Source: JBIQJD01 sp044507695 (GTDB taxonomy: Bacteria; Bacteroidota; Ignavibacteria; Ignavibacteriales; Ignavibacteriaceae). Taken from it: a DNA stretch of 64,000 nucleotides. The position numbers and the translations under genes are program-made. The notes below the pieces were generated by a model. The model was given only the letters and a program-made list of their open reading frames with translations, was not told where the DNA came from and made no database searches. Positions within the stretch are counted from its first letter, which is position 1. Every line of letters begins with the position of its first letter. Below are positions 18,194 through 27,941 of the stretch, one piece after another. The stretch covers positions 1-64,000 of the forward strand of contig JBIQJD010000016.1 of assembly GCA_044507695.1 (NCBI GenBank), written 5' to 3'.

Positions 18194-18988
18194 TTATTGA
18201 TCCTTAATTTTAGGTTCACCGCCAATGGGAAGCAGTAATCCGCCATCTACAGAATAAACCGCGCCTGTAACAAAAGAAGCTTTATCCGATGCAAGGAATG
18301 CAGCAACTTCCGCAACCTCTTTTGGTGATGCAATTCTTCCAAGCGGGTGCATTTGTCTGCACATTTCATAAACAGCTTCCGGATTTTGATCAAGTGAAGC
18401 TGCCCATTTCAGCATTGGTGTATCTGTTGTACCAGGCGCAACACAGTTAACGCGGATTCCATCTCTTGCAAAATCTAATGCCATGCTTCTTGTTAAACCA
18501 ATTAATGCGTGTTTAGATGTTGTGTATGCGGCTACGTTTCTTTGTGTTGCAAATGCCTGAACAGATGTCATATTAACAATACATCCTTTTGTTTTTTTAA
18601 GATGAGGAACAGCGCTGCGGCAAATTAAATAAACACTTTTCAGATTTACATTCATCACTTCATCCCATTCATTTTCGGGAGTTGATTCAACGGTACCGTA
18701 ACGCTGAATACCTGCATTGTTTGAAACGATATCAATTCTGCCAAACCTCTTAATTGTTTCTTCAACTGCACGTGAAGCATCATCTGAAACGGAAACATCT
18801 GCATTAATAAATACGGCTTCTGATCCGGTTTGTTTAATTTCTTCAACTGTTTTGATTCCGATTTCTGCTGATTTATCAACAACTGCAATATCAGCTCCGC
18901 GTTCGGAAAGCAAAAGTGCAACTGCTTTCCCGATGCCCATTGCACCGCCTGTTACAAGTGCTGTCTTGCCGGTAAATTCTTTTTGCAT
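18194..18988 (-). CDS. SDR oxidoreductase, probable sugar dehydrogenase
   Basis: A 264-residue classical SDR and the first gene of the minus-strand operon. TGGAMGIG at 13-20, Asp38 (NAD preference), NNAG at 90-93, Thr141/Ser142, Tyr155 and Lys159 are all present. The C-terminal SVDGGLLLPIGGEP is typical of the glucose/fucose dehydrogenase side of the family. I infer oxidation of the free sugar to its lactone as the first step of the pathway; the roles of this and the other SDR (13336-14091) could be swapped. GGAAGAG precedes ATG 18988. Confidence 0.85.
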   Translation of the reverse strand: MQKEFTGKTALVTGGAMGIGKAVALLLSERGADIAVVDKSAEIGIKTVEEIKQTGSEAVFINADVSVSDDASRAVEETIKRFGRIDIVSNNAGIQRYGTVESTPENEWDEVMNVNLKSVYLICRSAVPHLKKTKGCIVNMTSVQAFATQRNVAAYTTSKHALIGLTRSMALDFARDGIRVNCVAPGTTDTPMLKWAASLDQNPEAVYEMCRQMHPLGRIASPKEVAEVAAFLASDKASFVTGAVYSVDGGLLLPIGGEPKIKDQ

Positions 18989-19084
18989 GCTCTTCCAAAA
19001 ATAATTTTTGTGAGAAAATTAACTCATAACAATAAAGATTTCTCTTGACATTAAAAAAACTGATTTCTAAGTTGCTCAAACTAT

Positions 19085-19104
19085 GTATGAACATATGAAC
19101 ATAC
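19085..19104. promoter_or_regulatory. Putative GntR operator (near-palindrome)
   Basis: GTATGAACATATGAACATAC matches its own reverse complement at 16 of 20 positions and also contains two tandem TATGAACA units. It lies between the divergent SDR operon and gntR, 39 nt before the gntR ATG. TTGACA at 19045-19050 could be a -35 box for the gntR side. Autoregulation and control of both operons by the GntR protein is an inference from position. Confidence 0.5.
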
Positions 19105-19142
19105 AGAAATAAAGAAGAAAAAGTAAAAAAAGCAATCGATAA

Positions 19143-19880
19143 ATGACTTTAAAAATAAATCATAAAAGTTCTGAACCGCTTCATCTTCAGGTTGAAAAAC
19201 TTTTAAGAGAATTAATAGCACAGCCGGAATACAGTACAGCGGGCAAATTCCTTCCTAATGAAGTCGATCTTGCAAAACGTCTTGGCATTTCAAGAAATAC
19301 TGTAAGACACGCAACGAATAAGCTTGTATACGAAGGATTGTTAACAAGAAAAAAAGGAGTTGGAACCAGGGTTGCAGATAATCCTGTTACAACCAAACTA
19401 GATAACTGGCACAGCTTTTCACAGGAAATGAGCCGGAAGGGAATTGCATTTAAAAATTATGCTATAAAAGTTGAATGGGTTCAGGCAGAGGATCATATAG
19501 CTGAATTCTTTTCAATTCCCGCCGGAAAAGAAATTTTAAAGATGGAAAGATTAAGAGGATTGGATAAGGGACCGATAGTTTATTTCATCTCGTATTTTCA
19601 TCCAAGAGTTGGATTAACAGGTAAAGAAGATTTTTCCAAACCGCTTTATAAAATGCTGGAGGAAGAATATTCAACAGTTGTATCTGTTTCAAAGGAGGAG
19701 ATAAGCGCACGGCTTGCTGATACGGATCTTGCCAAAAAATTAAAGATTAAAAAAGGCGCACCGGTTTTAAAAAGAAAGAGATTTGTTTTTGATCCCGGCA
19801 ACAGGCCTGTTGAATACAACGTGGGTTATTACAATGCAGAAGCTTTTACCTATTCAATTGAAATATCAAGCAAAGATTGA
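19143..19880 (+). CDS. GntR/HutC-family transcriptional regulator
   Basis: A 245-residue regulator with an N-terminal GntR winged helix-turn-helix (about 8-75; PNEVDLAKRLGISRNTVRHA is the recognition region) and a C-terminal UTRA ligand-binding domain (about 95-238). UTRA proteins usually bind a sugar or sugar phosphate and repress nearby transport and catabolic genes. It is divergent from the sugar-acid operon and first in line before the ABC transporter. It is the likely local regulator; its effector is probably a pathway intermediate. Confidence 0.9.
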   Translation: MTLKINHKSSEPLHLQVEKLLRELIAQPEYSTAGKFLPNEVDLAKRLGISRNTVRHATNKLVYEGLLTRKKGVGTRVADNPVTTKLDNWHSFSQEMSRKGIAFKNYAIKVEWVQAEDHIAEFFSIPAGKEILKMERLRGLDKGPIVYFISYFHPRVGLTGKEDFSKPLYKMLEEEYSTVVSVSKEEISARLADTDLAKKLKIKKGAPVLKRKRFVFDPGNRPVEYNVGYYNAEAFTYSIEISSKD

Positions 19881-19921
19881 ATAATAAATAAAATGTAAAA
19901 TCCTAAATCATAGAAATCCTG

Positions 19922-21262
19922 ATGTGGAAAAAAATTAAACATGCCGGCGGAATTTTAATTGCAGCACTGCTTCTGTTAGCGTTGTTTGTGCCGGAAACAG
20001 AAAGAGAGGACGATGGAAAAATTCACATTAGGTATTGGTATGTTACAGGAGCCAAAGAGCAAATACCGTATCATGTAAAAAAATTTAATGAGATTCAGGA
20101 TAGAATAGTTGTAGAGCCAACAGCACTTCCATGGAATGAACATGAGAAGAAAATTCTCACTTCAATTTTAAGTGATGATCCGCCTGATGTTGTTAATCTT
20201 ATAACTCCGGTTGCAAAATGGGCATCCCGCATGGCACTTACGCCGATAGATAATCTGATTAAAAAAGATTCATTCGATCACTCTTTTTTTTTCCCTGCAT
20301 TGTGGAAAGAAATGAAATGGCAGAACAGAGTTTTTGCACTTCCGCTTTATTCAAATTCATACGCGTTTTTCTACAACAAAAAATTATTCCGTGAAGCCGG
20401 ACTTGATCCTGAAAATCCGCCCAAAACATGGAATGAAGTAAAATCAGCCGCAAGGAAATTAACAAAGAAGAATGAGAAAAATCATTTTACTCAAATGGGC
20501 TTTATTCCGCATTACGGAAATCTGCAAACATCAATTATAATGGCGTGGGAACTTGGTGCGGAAATTTTAGATGCAGATGGTAAAACTGTGAATCTTGACA
20601 GTCCGCAAATGATAAAAGCACTTCAATGGGAAGTTGATTATTTCAATGAATATTCTTTGAAGGACGTTTCATCTTTTATGGCTGGATTTGGATATGCTGA
20701 TCAGCACGGATTCATATCTGAGAAAGTAGCGATGATGATTCTTGATAATACTTTTGTAGATCAGATAGAGTTATACAATCCTGACCTGGATTACGGTGTA
20801 TCAGTAATTCCAACTTTCAGTGGTTATCCGCCTGCATCATCTTCTGGAAGCTGGTGGGTTGGAATTCCGCGCGGATCAAAAAATATAGAAGCAGCATGGG
20901 AGTTTATAAAATTTTCTGTGCAGAAAGAAATTCAGCTGGAAGAATCACAATCACAGCAGGAAATTCTTTTTCCGGCTAATGAACTTGCGGCAGGTGATTC
21001 ATCATTCATAAAAGGAAAAGAACCGCTCCGTGTTCTAGTTGATATGATGCAATATGCACATTCACCAACCATTGTTCCGCTTGCACATGATATTTTCTGG
21101 CGTGAGTTTCTCGGTGCAAGGGAGCGTTCAATGAATAAAATAGAATCTCCTGAAACTGCTCTGCGTAAAGCAGAAGAAACAATACAATATCAGCTTAACC
21201 AGGCTATTGAGTACGATTCCTACGTGAGAACCAAAATGAATTTTGAAGAGGCATTAAACTGA
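19922..21262 (+). CDS. ABC sugar transporter, solute-binding protein
   Basis: A 446-residue family 1 extracellular solute-binding protein. An N-terminal hydrophobic segment (about 8-23) serves as signal or anchor; there is no lipobox Cys. The body shows the usual ALPLYSNSYAFFYNKKLFREAG (about 140-161) and GSWWVGIPRGSKN (about 306-318) blocks of sugar and oligosaccharide binders. It follows gntR by 41 nt and precedes two permease genes with 1- and 2-nt spacers. The ligand is probably an oligosaccharide released by the enzymes encoded downstream. Confidence 0.88.
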   Translation: MWKKIKHAGGILIAALLLLALFVPETEREDDGKIHIRYWYVTGAKEQIPYHVKKFNEIQDRIVVEPTALPWNEHEKKILTSILSDDPPDVVNLITPVAKWASRMALTPIDNLIKKDSFDHSFFFPALWKEMKWQNRVFALPLYSNSYAFFYNKKLFREAGLDPENPPKTWNEVKSAARKLTKKNEKNHFTQMGFIPHYGNLQTSIIMAWELGAEILDADGKTVNLDSPQMIKALQWEVDYFNEYSLKDVSSFMAGFGYADQHGFISEKVAMMILDNTFVDQIELYNPDLDYGVSVIPTFSGYPPASSSGSWWVGIPRGSKNIEAAWEFIKFSVQKEIQLEESQSQQEILFPANELAAGDSSFIKGKEPLRVLVDMMQYAHSPTIVPLAHDIFWREFLGARERSMNKIESPETALRKAEETIQYQLNQAIEYDSYVRTKMNFEEALN

Positions 21263-21263
21263 A

Positions 21264-22157
21264 TTGAAAAATCAAAATCAAAAATCAGTAACAAAAAGAC
21301 AAACGCTTACAGGCTACCTGTTTGTTAGTCCTTGGATAACCGGCTTCCTAATCTTTGGTTTGTATCCAATCGGTATGTCTCTTTATTACAGCCTTTGCCA
21401 GTATGATGTTCTGAGAATTCCTCAATTCATCGGTTTGAGAAATTATGAACAATTGATTTTTAGTGATAATTATTTCTGGACTTCGATCTGGAATACATTG
21501 TTTTATACAGCACTAAGGGTTCCGCTTGCAATTTCAGGCTCTCTGCTGCTTGCTGTTCTTGTTAACAATGCAGTAAAAGGTGTAAAGCTTTTCAGAACGA
21601 TTTATTTTATTCCTTCAATTGTTACAGGAGTTGTTCTCTCAGCATTGTGGTTGTGGATTTTAAATCCGCAGTATGGATTACTGAATTCATTTCTTTCTTT
21701 TCTTGGAATTCCCGGCCCGTTATGGCTGCTTGATCCTGATTGGTCAAAACCTTCGATGGTACTGATGAGTTTATGGTCAATCGGCGGCGGAAGAATGCTT
21801 GTATTCCTTGCAGCTTTGCAGGGTATTCCAAATCATCTTTATGAAGTTGTTGAAATGGATGGCGGAGGCTGGTGGGCAAAATTTAAGAACGTTACGCTGC
21901 CAATGCTTTCACCCGTTATTTTTTTGTGGTCAGTTCTTGAAGTTATTTTTTCATTGCAGGTTTTTGTTGAAGCTTACGTAATGACAAAAGGCGGACCACT
22001 TAATTCAACTTTGTTTTATAATCTTTATTTGTACAACAGAGCTTTTGAAGATTTTGATATGGGTTATGCTTCTGCATTAGCATGGATACTGCTTCTGATA
22101 ACGCTTGCAGTTACAGCGTTGCAGTTCAGACTAAGTAAAAAGTGGGTTCATTATTAA
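21264..22157 (+). CDS. ABC sugar transporter permease (MalF/UgpA type)
   Basis: A 297-residue inner-membrane permease with six predicted helices. The EAA loop that docks the ATPase is visible as EVVEMDGGGWWAKFKNVTLP (about 195-214). The start is TTG 21264, one base after the upstream stop; the next in-frame ATG would remove the first helix, so TTG is preferred. It pairs with the following permease to form the channel. No ATPase gene of the MsmK/UgpC type is found in the window. Confidence 0.9.
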   Translation: MKNQNQKSVTKRQTLTGYLFVSPWITGFLIFGLYPIGMSLYYSLCQYDVLRIPQFIGLRNYEQLIFSDNYFWTSIWNTLFYTALRVPLAISGSLLLAVLVNNAVKGVKLFRTIYFIPSIVTGVVLSALWLWILNPQYGLLNSFLSFLGIPGPLWLLDPDWSKPSMVLMSLWSIGGGRMLVFLAALQGIPNHLYEVVEMDGGGWWAKFKNVTLPMLSPVIFLWSVLEVIFSLQVFVEAYVMTKGGPLNSTLFYNLYLYNRAFEDFDMGYASALAWILLLITLAVTALQFRLSKKWVHY

Positions 22158-22159
22158 TT

Positions 22160-23002
22160 ATGAATAATTTTTCTTCTGTAATATCTGTTAAAAACATAGC
22201 AGTGTATTTTTTGCTTGCACTCTTTGCGCTGTTTTTCATTCTGCCTTTCCTGTGGATTATTTCCACTTCACTTAAAGGAGATACACAGATATTTACAATT
22301 CCTCCGGTTTGGATTCCTGATGAACTTCACTGGGAAAATTATTCAAAAGTTTTTGATAGAATGCCTTTCCTGATTTACCTGAAGAATTCAGTTTTTATCA
22401 GTGCAGTAACAATTATAGGAACACTTATTTCAAGTTCATTAGTAGCTTATGCATTCGGTTGTTTAAACTGGCCGGGCAGAAACGGTTTATTCATTTTTGT
22501 AATTGCAACAATGATGCTTCCATTGCAGGTAACGATGATTCCACTTTTTGTTTTATTTAAAGAACTCGGCTGGCTGAATACATTCAAACCGTTAACCATT
22601 CCGGCATTTTTCGGCGGCGGCGCTTTTAACATTTTTTTGCTGCGCCAGTTCTTCCTCACAATTCCAAAAGATCTATTAGACTCAGCTCGGATTGACGGGT
22701 GCAGCGAATTAAGAATTTACTGGAACATCGTACTGCCGCTTGCAAAACCAGCATTAGCCACTGTTGCAATTTTAACTTTCATGTTTTCGTGGAATGATTT
22801 CATGGGACCGCTGATTTATTTATCGGATAAGATGAAGGGGACCCTTGCTCTTGGTCTTGGAATGTTCGTCGGGCAATACGTAACGGAATGGTCTGTGTTA
22901 ATGGCTGCTTCATTACTAATGATGCTGCCGATGATTCTGATTTTCTTTTTCTTCCAGAAATATTTTATACAGGGATTTACAATGAGTGGATTAAAAGAAT
23001 AG
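22160..23002 (+). CDS. ABC sugar transporter permease (MalG/UgpE type)
   Basis: A 280-residue second permease with six helices and an EAA motif (DSARIDGCSELRIYWNIVLP, about 172-191). FILPFLWIISTSLKG near the N-terminus is typical of the MalG side. ATG 22160 lies two bases after the previous stop; the GTG at 22142 would overlap it. It forms the transmembrane pair with the preceding gene product and needs an ATPase encoded elsewhere. Confidence 0.9.
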   Translation: MNNFSSVISVKNIAVYFLLALFALFFILPFLWIISTSLKGDTQIFTIPPVWIPDELHWENYSKVFDRMPFLIYLKNSVFISAVTIIGTLISSSLVAYAFGCLNWPGRNGLFIFVIATMMLPLQVTMIPLFVLFKELGWLNTFKPLTIPAFFGGGAFNIFLLRQFFLTIPKDLLDSARIDGCSELRIYWNIVLPLAKPALATVAILTFMFSWNDFMGPLIYLSDKMKGTLALGLGMFVGQYVTEWSVLMAASLLMMLPMILIFFFFQKYFIQGFTMSGLKE

Positions 23003-23054
23003 CAAATGAGCATTAAAATATTTTTTGTAATCAAAAAAACAAAAAGAGTTTTTT

Positions 23055-26045
23055 ATGAGATTGGTTAAATACGTTTTTGAAATATTCTCCATCATGCTTC
23101 TTACAGCGCAATTACTATTTGCGGGAACAACGGGAAAAATACAAGGCAGGGTAACAGATAAAAAAACAGGTGAGCCTTTGCCCGGAGTTAATGTAATTAT
23201 TATCGGAACGAATATCGGGTCGGCAACGGATGCTAACGGTGATTATTTTATACTTCAGGTTCCACCTGGAAACTACAGCGTTAAAGCAAGCATGATTGGC
23301 TACCAGGAAGTTGTTGTTCAAAATGTAGATGTAAAAGTTGATCTAACCACAAGAATCAATTTTGAAATAGAAGAAAAAACAGTTGAGCTTGAAGATGAAG
23401 TAGTGATTATAGCAGAGAAACCAATAATAAGAAAAGATGTTACATCAAGTACACAGTTTGTTGGAATTGAAGAACTCCAGCGCCTGCCGGTAATTGATGC
23501 AAAGGATGGTGTGTTTCTTCAAGCCGGAGTATTTTTTGATCCGATTCCGGTTGCCGGCGGACTTGGTTCAGCAGGAAGAGGCGAGCAGAGATATTCTATA
23601 AGAGGCGGAAGCCAGGATGAAGTTAAATGGTACATCGATGGTGCCCGCGCCGCTTCATTGGTTGGCGGGCGTGCAGATTGGGGCGGTTCCTTCACAAACA
23701 TAAATTTAAATTCAATTGAAGAAGTCCAGGTGATGACCGGCGGCTTTAATGCTGAATATGGTGAAGCTCAATCCGGAATAGTTAGTGTTATAACAAAAGA
23801 AGGCGGAGAAAGTTTTCATGGCTCACTGGAATATATTTATGGTCTGCCGGGCCAGCATCATTTTGGAAATTATCTGTACGATCGTTCAACCCAAAAAGAA
23901 TTTCTTGAGCATACCTTACCTGACGGATCACTTGACCCGGCATGGTGGACACCTTACAGGCAAAATCAAATTTATGATTATACAAAAATTCCTAATCACA
24001 CAGTGTATGCAAGTCTCGGCGGACCGCTGTTTTATATCGATGGTTCACTATTAAAGTTTTTCGCTTCATCTCAATTAAAAAGAGAGGCGTATACATATCC
24101 TCATCCAAGAGATACACGAAACTTTGAAAATCTGTTTGCAAATCTTTCCTTCAGAAAAGAATCAATTAAAATAAGATTGAGCGGAACATACAATCACGAA
24201 GCGCATTCCACGCTCCAGGAGAATGGAGATTTTACTCATCAGGCAAAATACTACCGCGGCTGGGGCTCACTGCTTGATAAATATAATTACCAGGGAAATC
24301 TTCTTTTCTCCCATGTAATTAATACTGAATTATTTTATGAGCTCAGATTAAGTACTTACTGGATTCACTTCAAGGAGGGTCCGGGTGATTACACAATTCT
24401 CGGTGAAAGTCCGGCGCGTGATCTTTTCGGATTCCAAAAGTATGAAGGATTTGAAAACGAACCTTTTGATAAATACACATTCATAAATAAGAATGATGTT
24501 GTTACCGGTGATATTTCGTTTGTTGGAAATTTAAACTGGCAGTTTGATAACAGTAATCTTTTAAAAGCCGGATTTGAAATACGTCATAACACCTACGATG
24601 AAAAAGAAAGTTTCCGCTTTCCGTCAAAAACTCTGGATGAACGCTACTGGCTTAACAGGGGCTTAAATGAGGTGTTTCACCCGCTTCAGCTTTCAGTTTA
24701 TCTGCAGGATAAAATGGAATTTGAAAGTATGATTCTTAATATCGGTGTGCGTTATGATTATTTTGATCCAAACAGAAACTGGTTTGATAAATCTAACCTT
24801 TTCAATTTAGCAGTTGATCCGGAATATGATTCATCACTTGATCCTGATGATGATCAGATTGATTCCAACGGGCGGGTAAAATATTCTTTTGAAAATGTAC
24901 TTGCCAAACCACGTTCACCTGTTAAAGCATACAACATGGTTAGCCCCAGATTCGGAGTTTCATTTCCATTGACTGAAAACTCACTTCTTCATTTTAATTA
25001 CGGGCATTTTTATCAGATGCCTCCGCTTGATCAGATGTTTGAGTTTGGCTATTTCCGTCCTGTTAATATTGTTGAAGCAATGATTGCAGAAGATATTCTT
25101 GCAGAACAGGAAGGAAGAGAACCGCGTCATATCAAATCACAGCCAGGTGATCCGGAAAGAGTTGTAGCATATACAGTAGAACCGCTTAAACCTCAGAGGA
25201 CAATCATGTTTGAAGTTGGCATCAAACATAATTTTGAGGAGATAGCAGTTCTTGATGTAACTGCTTTTTATAAAGATGTTTTCGATCAGACAGAAGAAAG
25301 AGTAGGGTTATTTGATCGTGCTGTTAAGGGATATGATCCGTTTATGAATCCCCCGGGAATTTCAAATGTTTCCTATGCAACATTTCTTCCGGGAGATTAC
25401 GGAGATTCCCGCGGTTTTGAAATTAATTTAAGAACATTATTCAGCAGAGATTTTAATTTAGATCTTAATTACAGTTTCTCAAGATCAACCCAGGGAAGAG
25501 CAAGTCCGCAGCAGGTAATCTTTGATGAGAATGGAAATGAAACCTATATGTGGGATACAGAAGTAAATAAGCGTGTGCCAACAGAAAAAAGTTTCAGCAG
25601 ACCGCATATTTTACGGGCAAATTTTTATTTCCATTATCCTGAAAATCTCACCGGTACTTTTGCAGATAAAATTTTAAGTGATGTTTCTTTAAGTCTGCTA
25701 TACCGTTTTGTAAGCGGGCAGGCATTTACATATCTGCGTCCCGATGATCCGCCGGATACGTATAATAATCAACGGTATCCGCCAACACAAAATCTTGATT
25801 TAAGACTGGATAAGCAGGTGAATTTATCCGGCAATCACAATCTTGTTGTGTATATGCAGGTAACAAATCTGTTTAATGCAAAAAATCTCCGCTCATTTGG
25901 TGATGTTATTTTTGATGTTAACGCAGTTAAAGATTATGTAGAGAATGGAAAAATTTCTACGGTTGATGGCGGTGGTTATGATATAAGCTGGCAGAACTAC
26001 TTTGAGAAAAGAAGAGTTTATCTCGGTGTTAAATATTCATTCTAA
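23055..26045 (+). CDS. TonB-dependent receptor, carbohydrate locus
   Basis: A 996-residue outer-membrane receptor. Signal peptide about 1-23; carboxypeptidase-regulatory-like domain about 27-110 (GRVTDKKTGEPLPGVNV, GDYFILQVPPGNYSVKA); plug about 120-255, with the YSIRGGSQDEVKWYIDGARA segment; then a 22-strand-type barrel ending in aromatic Phe. Such receptors import oligosaccharides with TonB energy. Unlike SusC it has no SusD partner gene; instead a CTD protein and a PorV-like protein follow. Co-directional with the ABC transporter, which would take over in the periplasm. Confidence 0.9.
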   Translation: MRLVKYVFEIFSIMLLTAQLLFAGTTGKIQGRVTDKKTGEPLPGVNVIIIGTNIGSATDANGDYFILQVPPGNYSVKASMIGYQEVVVQNVDVKVDLTTRINFEIEEKTVELEDEVVIIAEKPIIRKDVTSSTQFVGIEELQRLPVIDAKDGVFLQAGVFFDPIPVAGGLGSAGRGEQRYSIRGGSQDEVKWYIDGARAASLVGGRADWGGSFTNINLNSIEEVQVMTGGFNAEYGEAQSGIVSVITKEGGESFHGSLEYIYGLPGQHHFGNYLYDRSTQKEFLEHTLPDGSLDPAWWTPYRQNQIYDYTKIPNHTVYASLGGPLFYIDGSLLKFFASSQLKREAYTYPHPRDTRNFENLFANLSFRKESIKIRLSGTYNHEAHSTLQENGDFTHQAKYYRGWGSLLDKYNYQGNLLFSHVINTELFYELRLSTYWIHFKEGPGDYTILGESPARDLFGFQKYEGFENEPFDKYTFINKNDVVTGDISFVGNLNWQFDNSNLLKAGFEIRHNTYDEKESFRFPSKTLDERYWLNRGLNEVFHPLQLSVYLQDKMEFESMILNIGVRYDYFDPNRNWFDKSNLFNLAVDPEYDSSLDPDDDQIDSNGRVKYSFENVLAKPRSPVKAYNMVSPRFGVSFPLTENSLLHFNYGHFYQMPPLDQMFEFGYFRPVNIVEAMIAEDILAEQEGREPRHIKSQPGDPERVVAYTVEPLKPQRTIMFEVGIKHNFEEIAVLDVTAFYKDVFDQTEERVGLFDRAVKGYDPFMNPPGISNVSYATFLPGDYGDSRGFEINLRTLFSRDFNLDLNYSFSRSTQGRASPQQVIFDENGNETYMWDTEVNKRVPTEKSFSRPHILRANFYFHYPENLTGTFADKILSDVSLSLLYRFVSGQAFTYLRPDDPPDTYNNQRYPPTQNLDLRLDKQVNLSGNHNLVVYMQVTNLFNAKNLRSFGDVIFDVNAVKDYVENGKISTVDGGGYDISWQNYFEKRRVYLGVKYSF

Positions 26046-26109
26046 AGATGAAGAAGAGAGTTAATAAAAAATTCAATAAAAATTTAAAAATGTTAAGCCG
26101 GAATTTTAT

Positions 26110-27933
26110 ATGCAGATAATTCAAAAAATATTTTACTCATTACTAATCAGCGGAATTTTTATCCCTTTGTTTCCCCAGGCAAGAAATGCGGAGTTTAAAA
26201 TTCATGACAGAGGAAATTTATGGGAAACCGCTAAGGATGATGGAACGCTTGGTCCGGCTAATCCTTTAAATAGATTTGAAACATTTCCAAGTATGGACTG
26301 GCCGGGCGGGCCGCACAATCTAAACAAGGATGATCAGCGTTCTTACAATTACGGCGCAGGCGTTTGGATTGGCGGCAGAAAAAACGGTACAATTTTCTTT
26401 ACAGAGAACGGGCCGTTTACAAATGTTAATGATGGAACGTTTGAACCTATTCAGGAGATTGAAAATTTTATCGGTACAGATGGTTACAATCCTGATGAAG
26501 CAGAAGAAAAAATTATTGCAGGATGGACAACAACTGAAAATATTTCCGCAGTCAGAACAAGCCGGGCATGGAGTTTCAACGGCTTAAATAATTTTATCAT
26601 AATTGAATATGAATTTACAAATCTTAATTCATTTCAAATTGATGATGTTTATTTTGGATTTTCATATCTGCTGCGGCCAAGTTACCAGGATTTTATAGTT
26701 CATAACGGATGGGGAGATGATTTTAACAGAACAGATGAAGTTGTTAGCTATGATTCAACCCGGAAGATGATCTTTGCATATGATGATACGCCTAACTTCA
26801 GCCTTCCAACCGATATTGGAAATTACTGGGAAGAAGTGAATGAACTCCGCACAACAGGATATGCAGGCTTTGCAATGCTGTATGCAGATGTCTCCGCAGA
26901 TAATTCCACACAGCCATCAAATGTTTTGTATGCACAGCTTCTTAACAACGAGCGCTTTTTGAACCTGAGCAGCAGCAGCCCTCAAAACATGTATAATATC
27001 CTTTCCGGTGCTGATAAATCATTGCAGGCAGAAGCAGGAACACGGCTCACTCCATTTACACTTTTATCTGCAGGTCCGTACAATATTTCTACGGGTGGCA
27101 AAGTAAAAATAGTTTTGGCTGAAGCAGTAAATGGAATTCCAGTCAAAGAAGCTGTGAAAGGCCTTGATGCACAATCAAAACTTCCTGCCGGATTGGATTC
27201 ACTAAAAAATACAATTGATCGTGCTGCAAATCTTTATAACAATTCTTATCAGCTAAGTGCAGTTCCGCCGCCTTCACCGGAGATAGAAATAATTGCCCAG
27301 CCGAGTAATCAATCTATTGCAATCTCATGGGAACCGCTTGAAGAAAAATGGATTGATCCGATAACCGGCAGAAATGATTTTCTTGAGTATAGAGTTTACA
27401 GGAGCAGCCGTTCGTTCATCGGTCCGGATACCTTGATAAGAACTATTAATCCAAAAAGAAGTTCAGACCGGCAGAGATTTTTCAGTGATGATTTGAACAA
27501 ATGGCTTTTTGAGGATAGAAGCATCAGCCTTGCTGCCGGATATTTTTACGCGGTTACATCTGTTGATTCGGCAGGCAATGAAAGCTGGCTTACAAACCGC
27601 AATGAAACTGCGGTACAGGCTACACGTGAAGCTGCTCAAAATGCATTGAACGTAAAAGTATTTCCAAATCCATTTAAGGAAGTTTCCGGCTTTCCTACAA
27701 GCGGCACAGAAAATTTTATTGTCTGGTCAAATCTTCCCGCACTTTGCACAATCAGGATTTATACATCAAGCGGCGAGTTGGTAAGAACACTCAGGCATGA
27801 TAATCCAAACTCCGGTGAAGAAGTATGGGATCAACTTTCCGATGCAAGACAAAGAACAGCACCGGGAATTTATTTCTGGACTGTTGAGTCTGAAGCAGGA
27901 AATGCAAAAGGAAGCTTGTTAATAATCAAATAG
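26110..27933 (+). CDS. Secreted protein with FN3-like and FlgD-type sorting domains
   Basis: A 607-residue exported protein. Signal peptide about 1-22 (ends FPQA); a large unrecognised N-terminal beta domain (about 25-390; contains GAGVWIGG and WSFNGLNNFIIIEYEF); a fibronectin type III-like region (about 395-510; ISWEPLEEKW, EYRVYRSSRSF); and a C-terminal FlgD/T9SS-type sorting domain (about 520-607; VKVFPNPF ... GIYFWTVE). The same overall design recurs in the gene at 51083. It sits 8 nt before a PorV-like gene, which suggests it is that shuttle's cargo or partner. Confidence 0.7.
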   Translation: MQIIQKIFYSLLISGIFIPLFPQARNAEFKIHDRGNLWETAKDDGTLGPANPLNRFETFPSMDWPGGPHNLNKDDQRSYNYGAGVWIGGRKNGTIFFTENGPFTNVNDGTFEPIQEIENFIGTDGYNPDEAEEKIIAGWTTTENISAVRTSRAWSFNGLNNFIIIEYEFTNLNSFQIDDVYFGFSYLLRPSYQDFIVHNGWGDDFNRTDEVVSYDSTRKMIFAYDDTPNFSLPTDIGNYWEEVNELRTTGYAGFAMLYADVSADNSTQPSNVLYAQLLNNERFLNLSSSSPQNMYNILSGADKSLQAEAGTRLTPFTLLSAGPYNISTGGKVKIVLAEAVNGIPVKEAVKGLDAQSKLPAGLDSLKNTIDRAANLYNNSYQLSAVPPPSPEIEIIAQPSNQSIAISWEPLEEKWIDPITGRNDFLEYRVYRSSRSFIGPDTLIRTINPKRSSDRQRFFSDDLNKWLFEDRSISLAAGYFYAVTSVDSAGNESWLTNRNETAVQATREAAQNALNVKVFPNPFKEVSGFPTSGTENFIVWSNLPALCTIRIYTSSGELVRTLRHDNPNSGEEVWDQLSDARQRTAPGIYFWTVESEAGNAKGSLLIIK

Positions 27934-27941
27934 GTTTTTTA

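Noticed and set aside
18193..18246. Longer start for the GlucD-like dehydratase (ATG 18246).
   Set aside because: It would add 18 residues overlapping the upstream SDR gene with no conserved sequence; ATG 18192 lies right after that gene's stop.
23055..26045. TonB receptor considered as a classic SusC with SusD partner.
   Set aside because: No SusD-like TPR lipoprotein gene follows; the next genes are a CTD protein and a PorV-like barrel.
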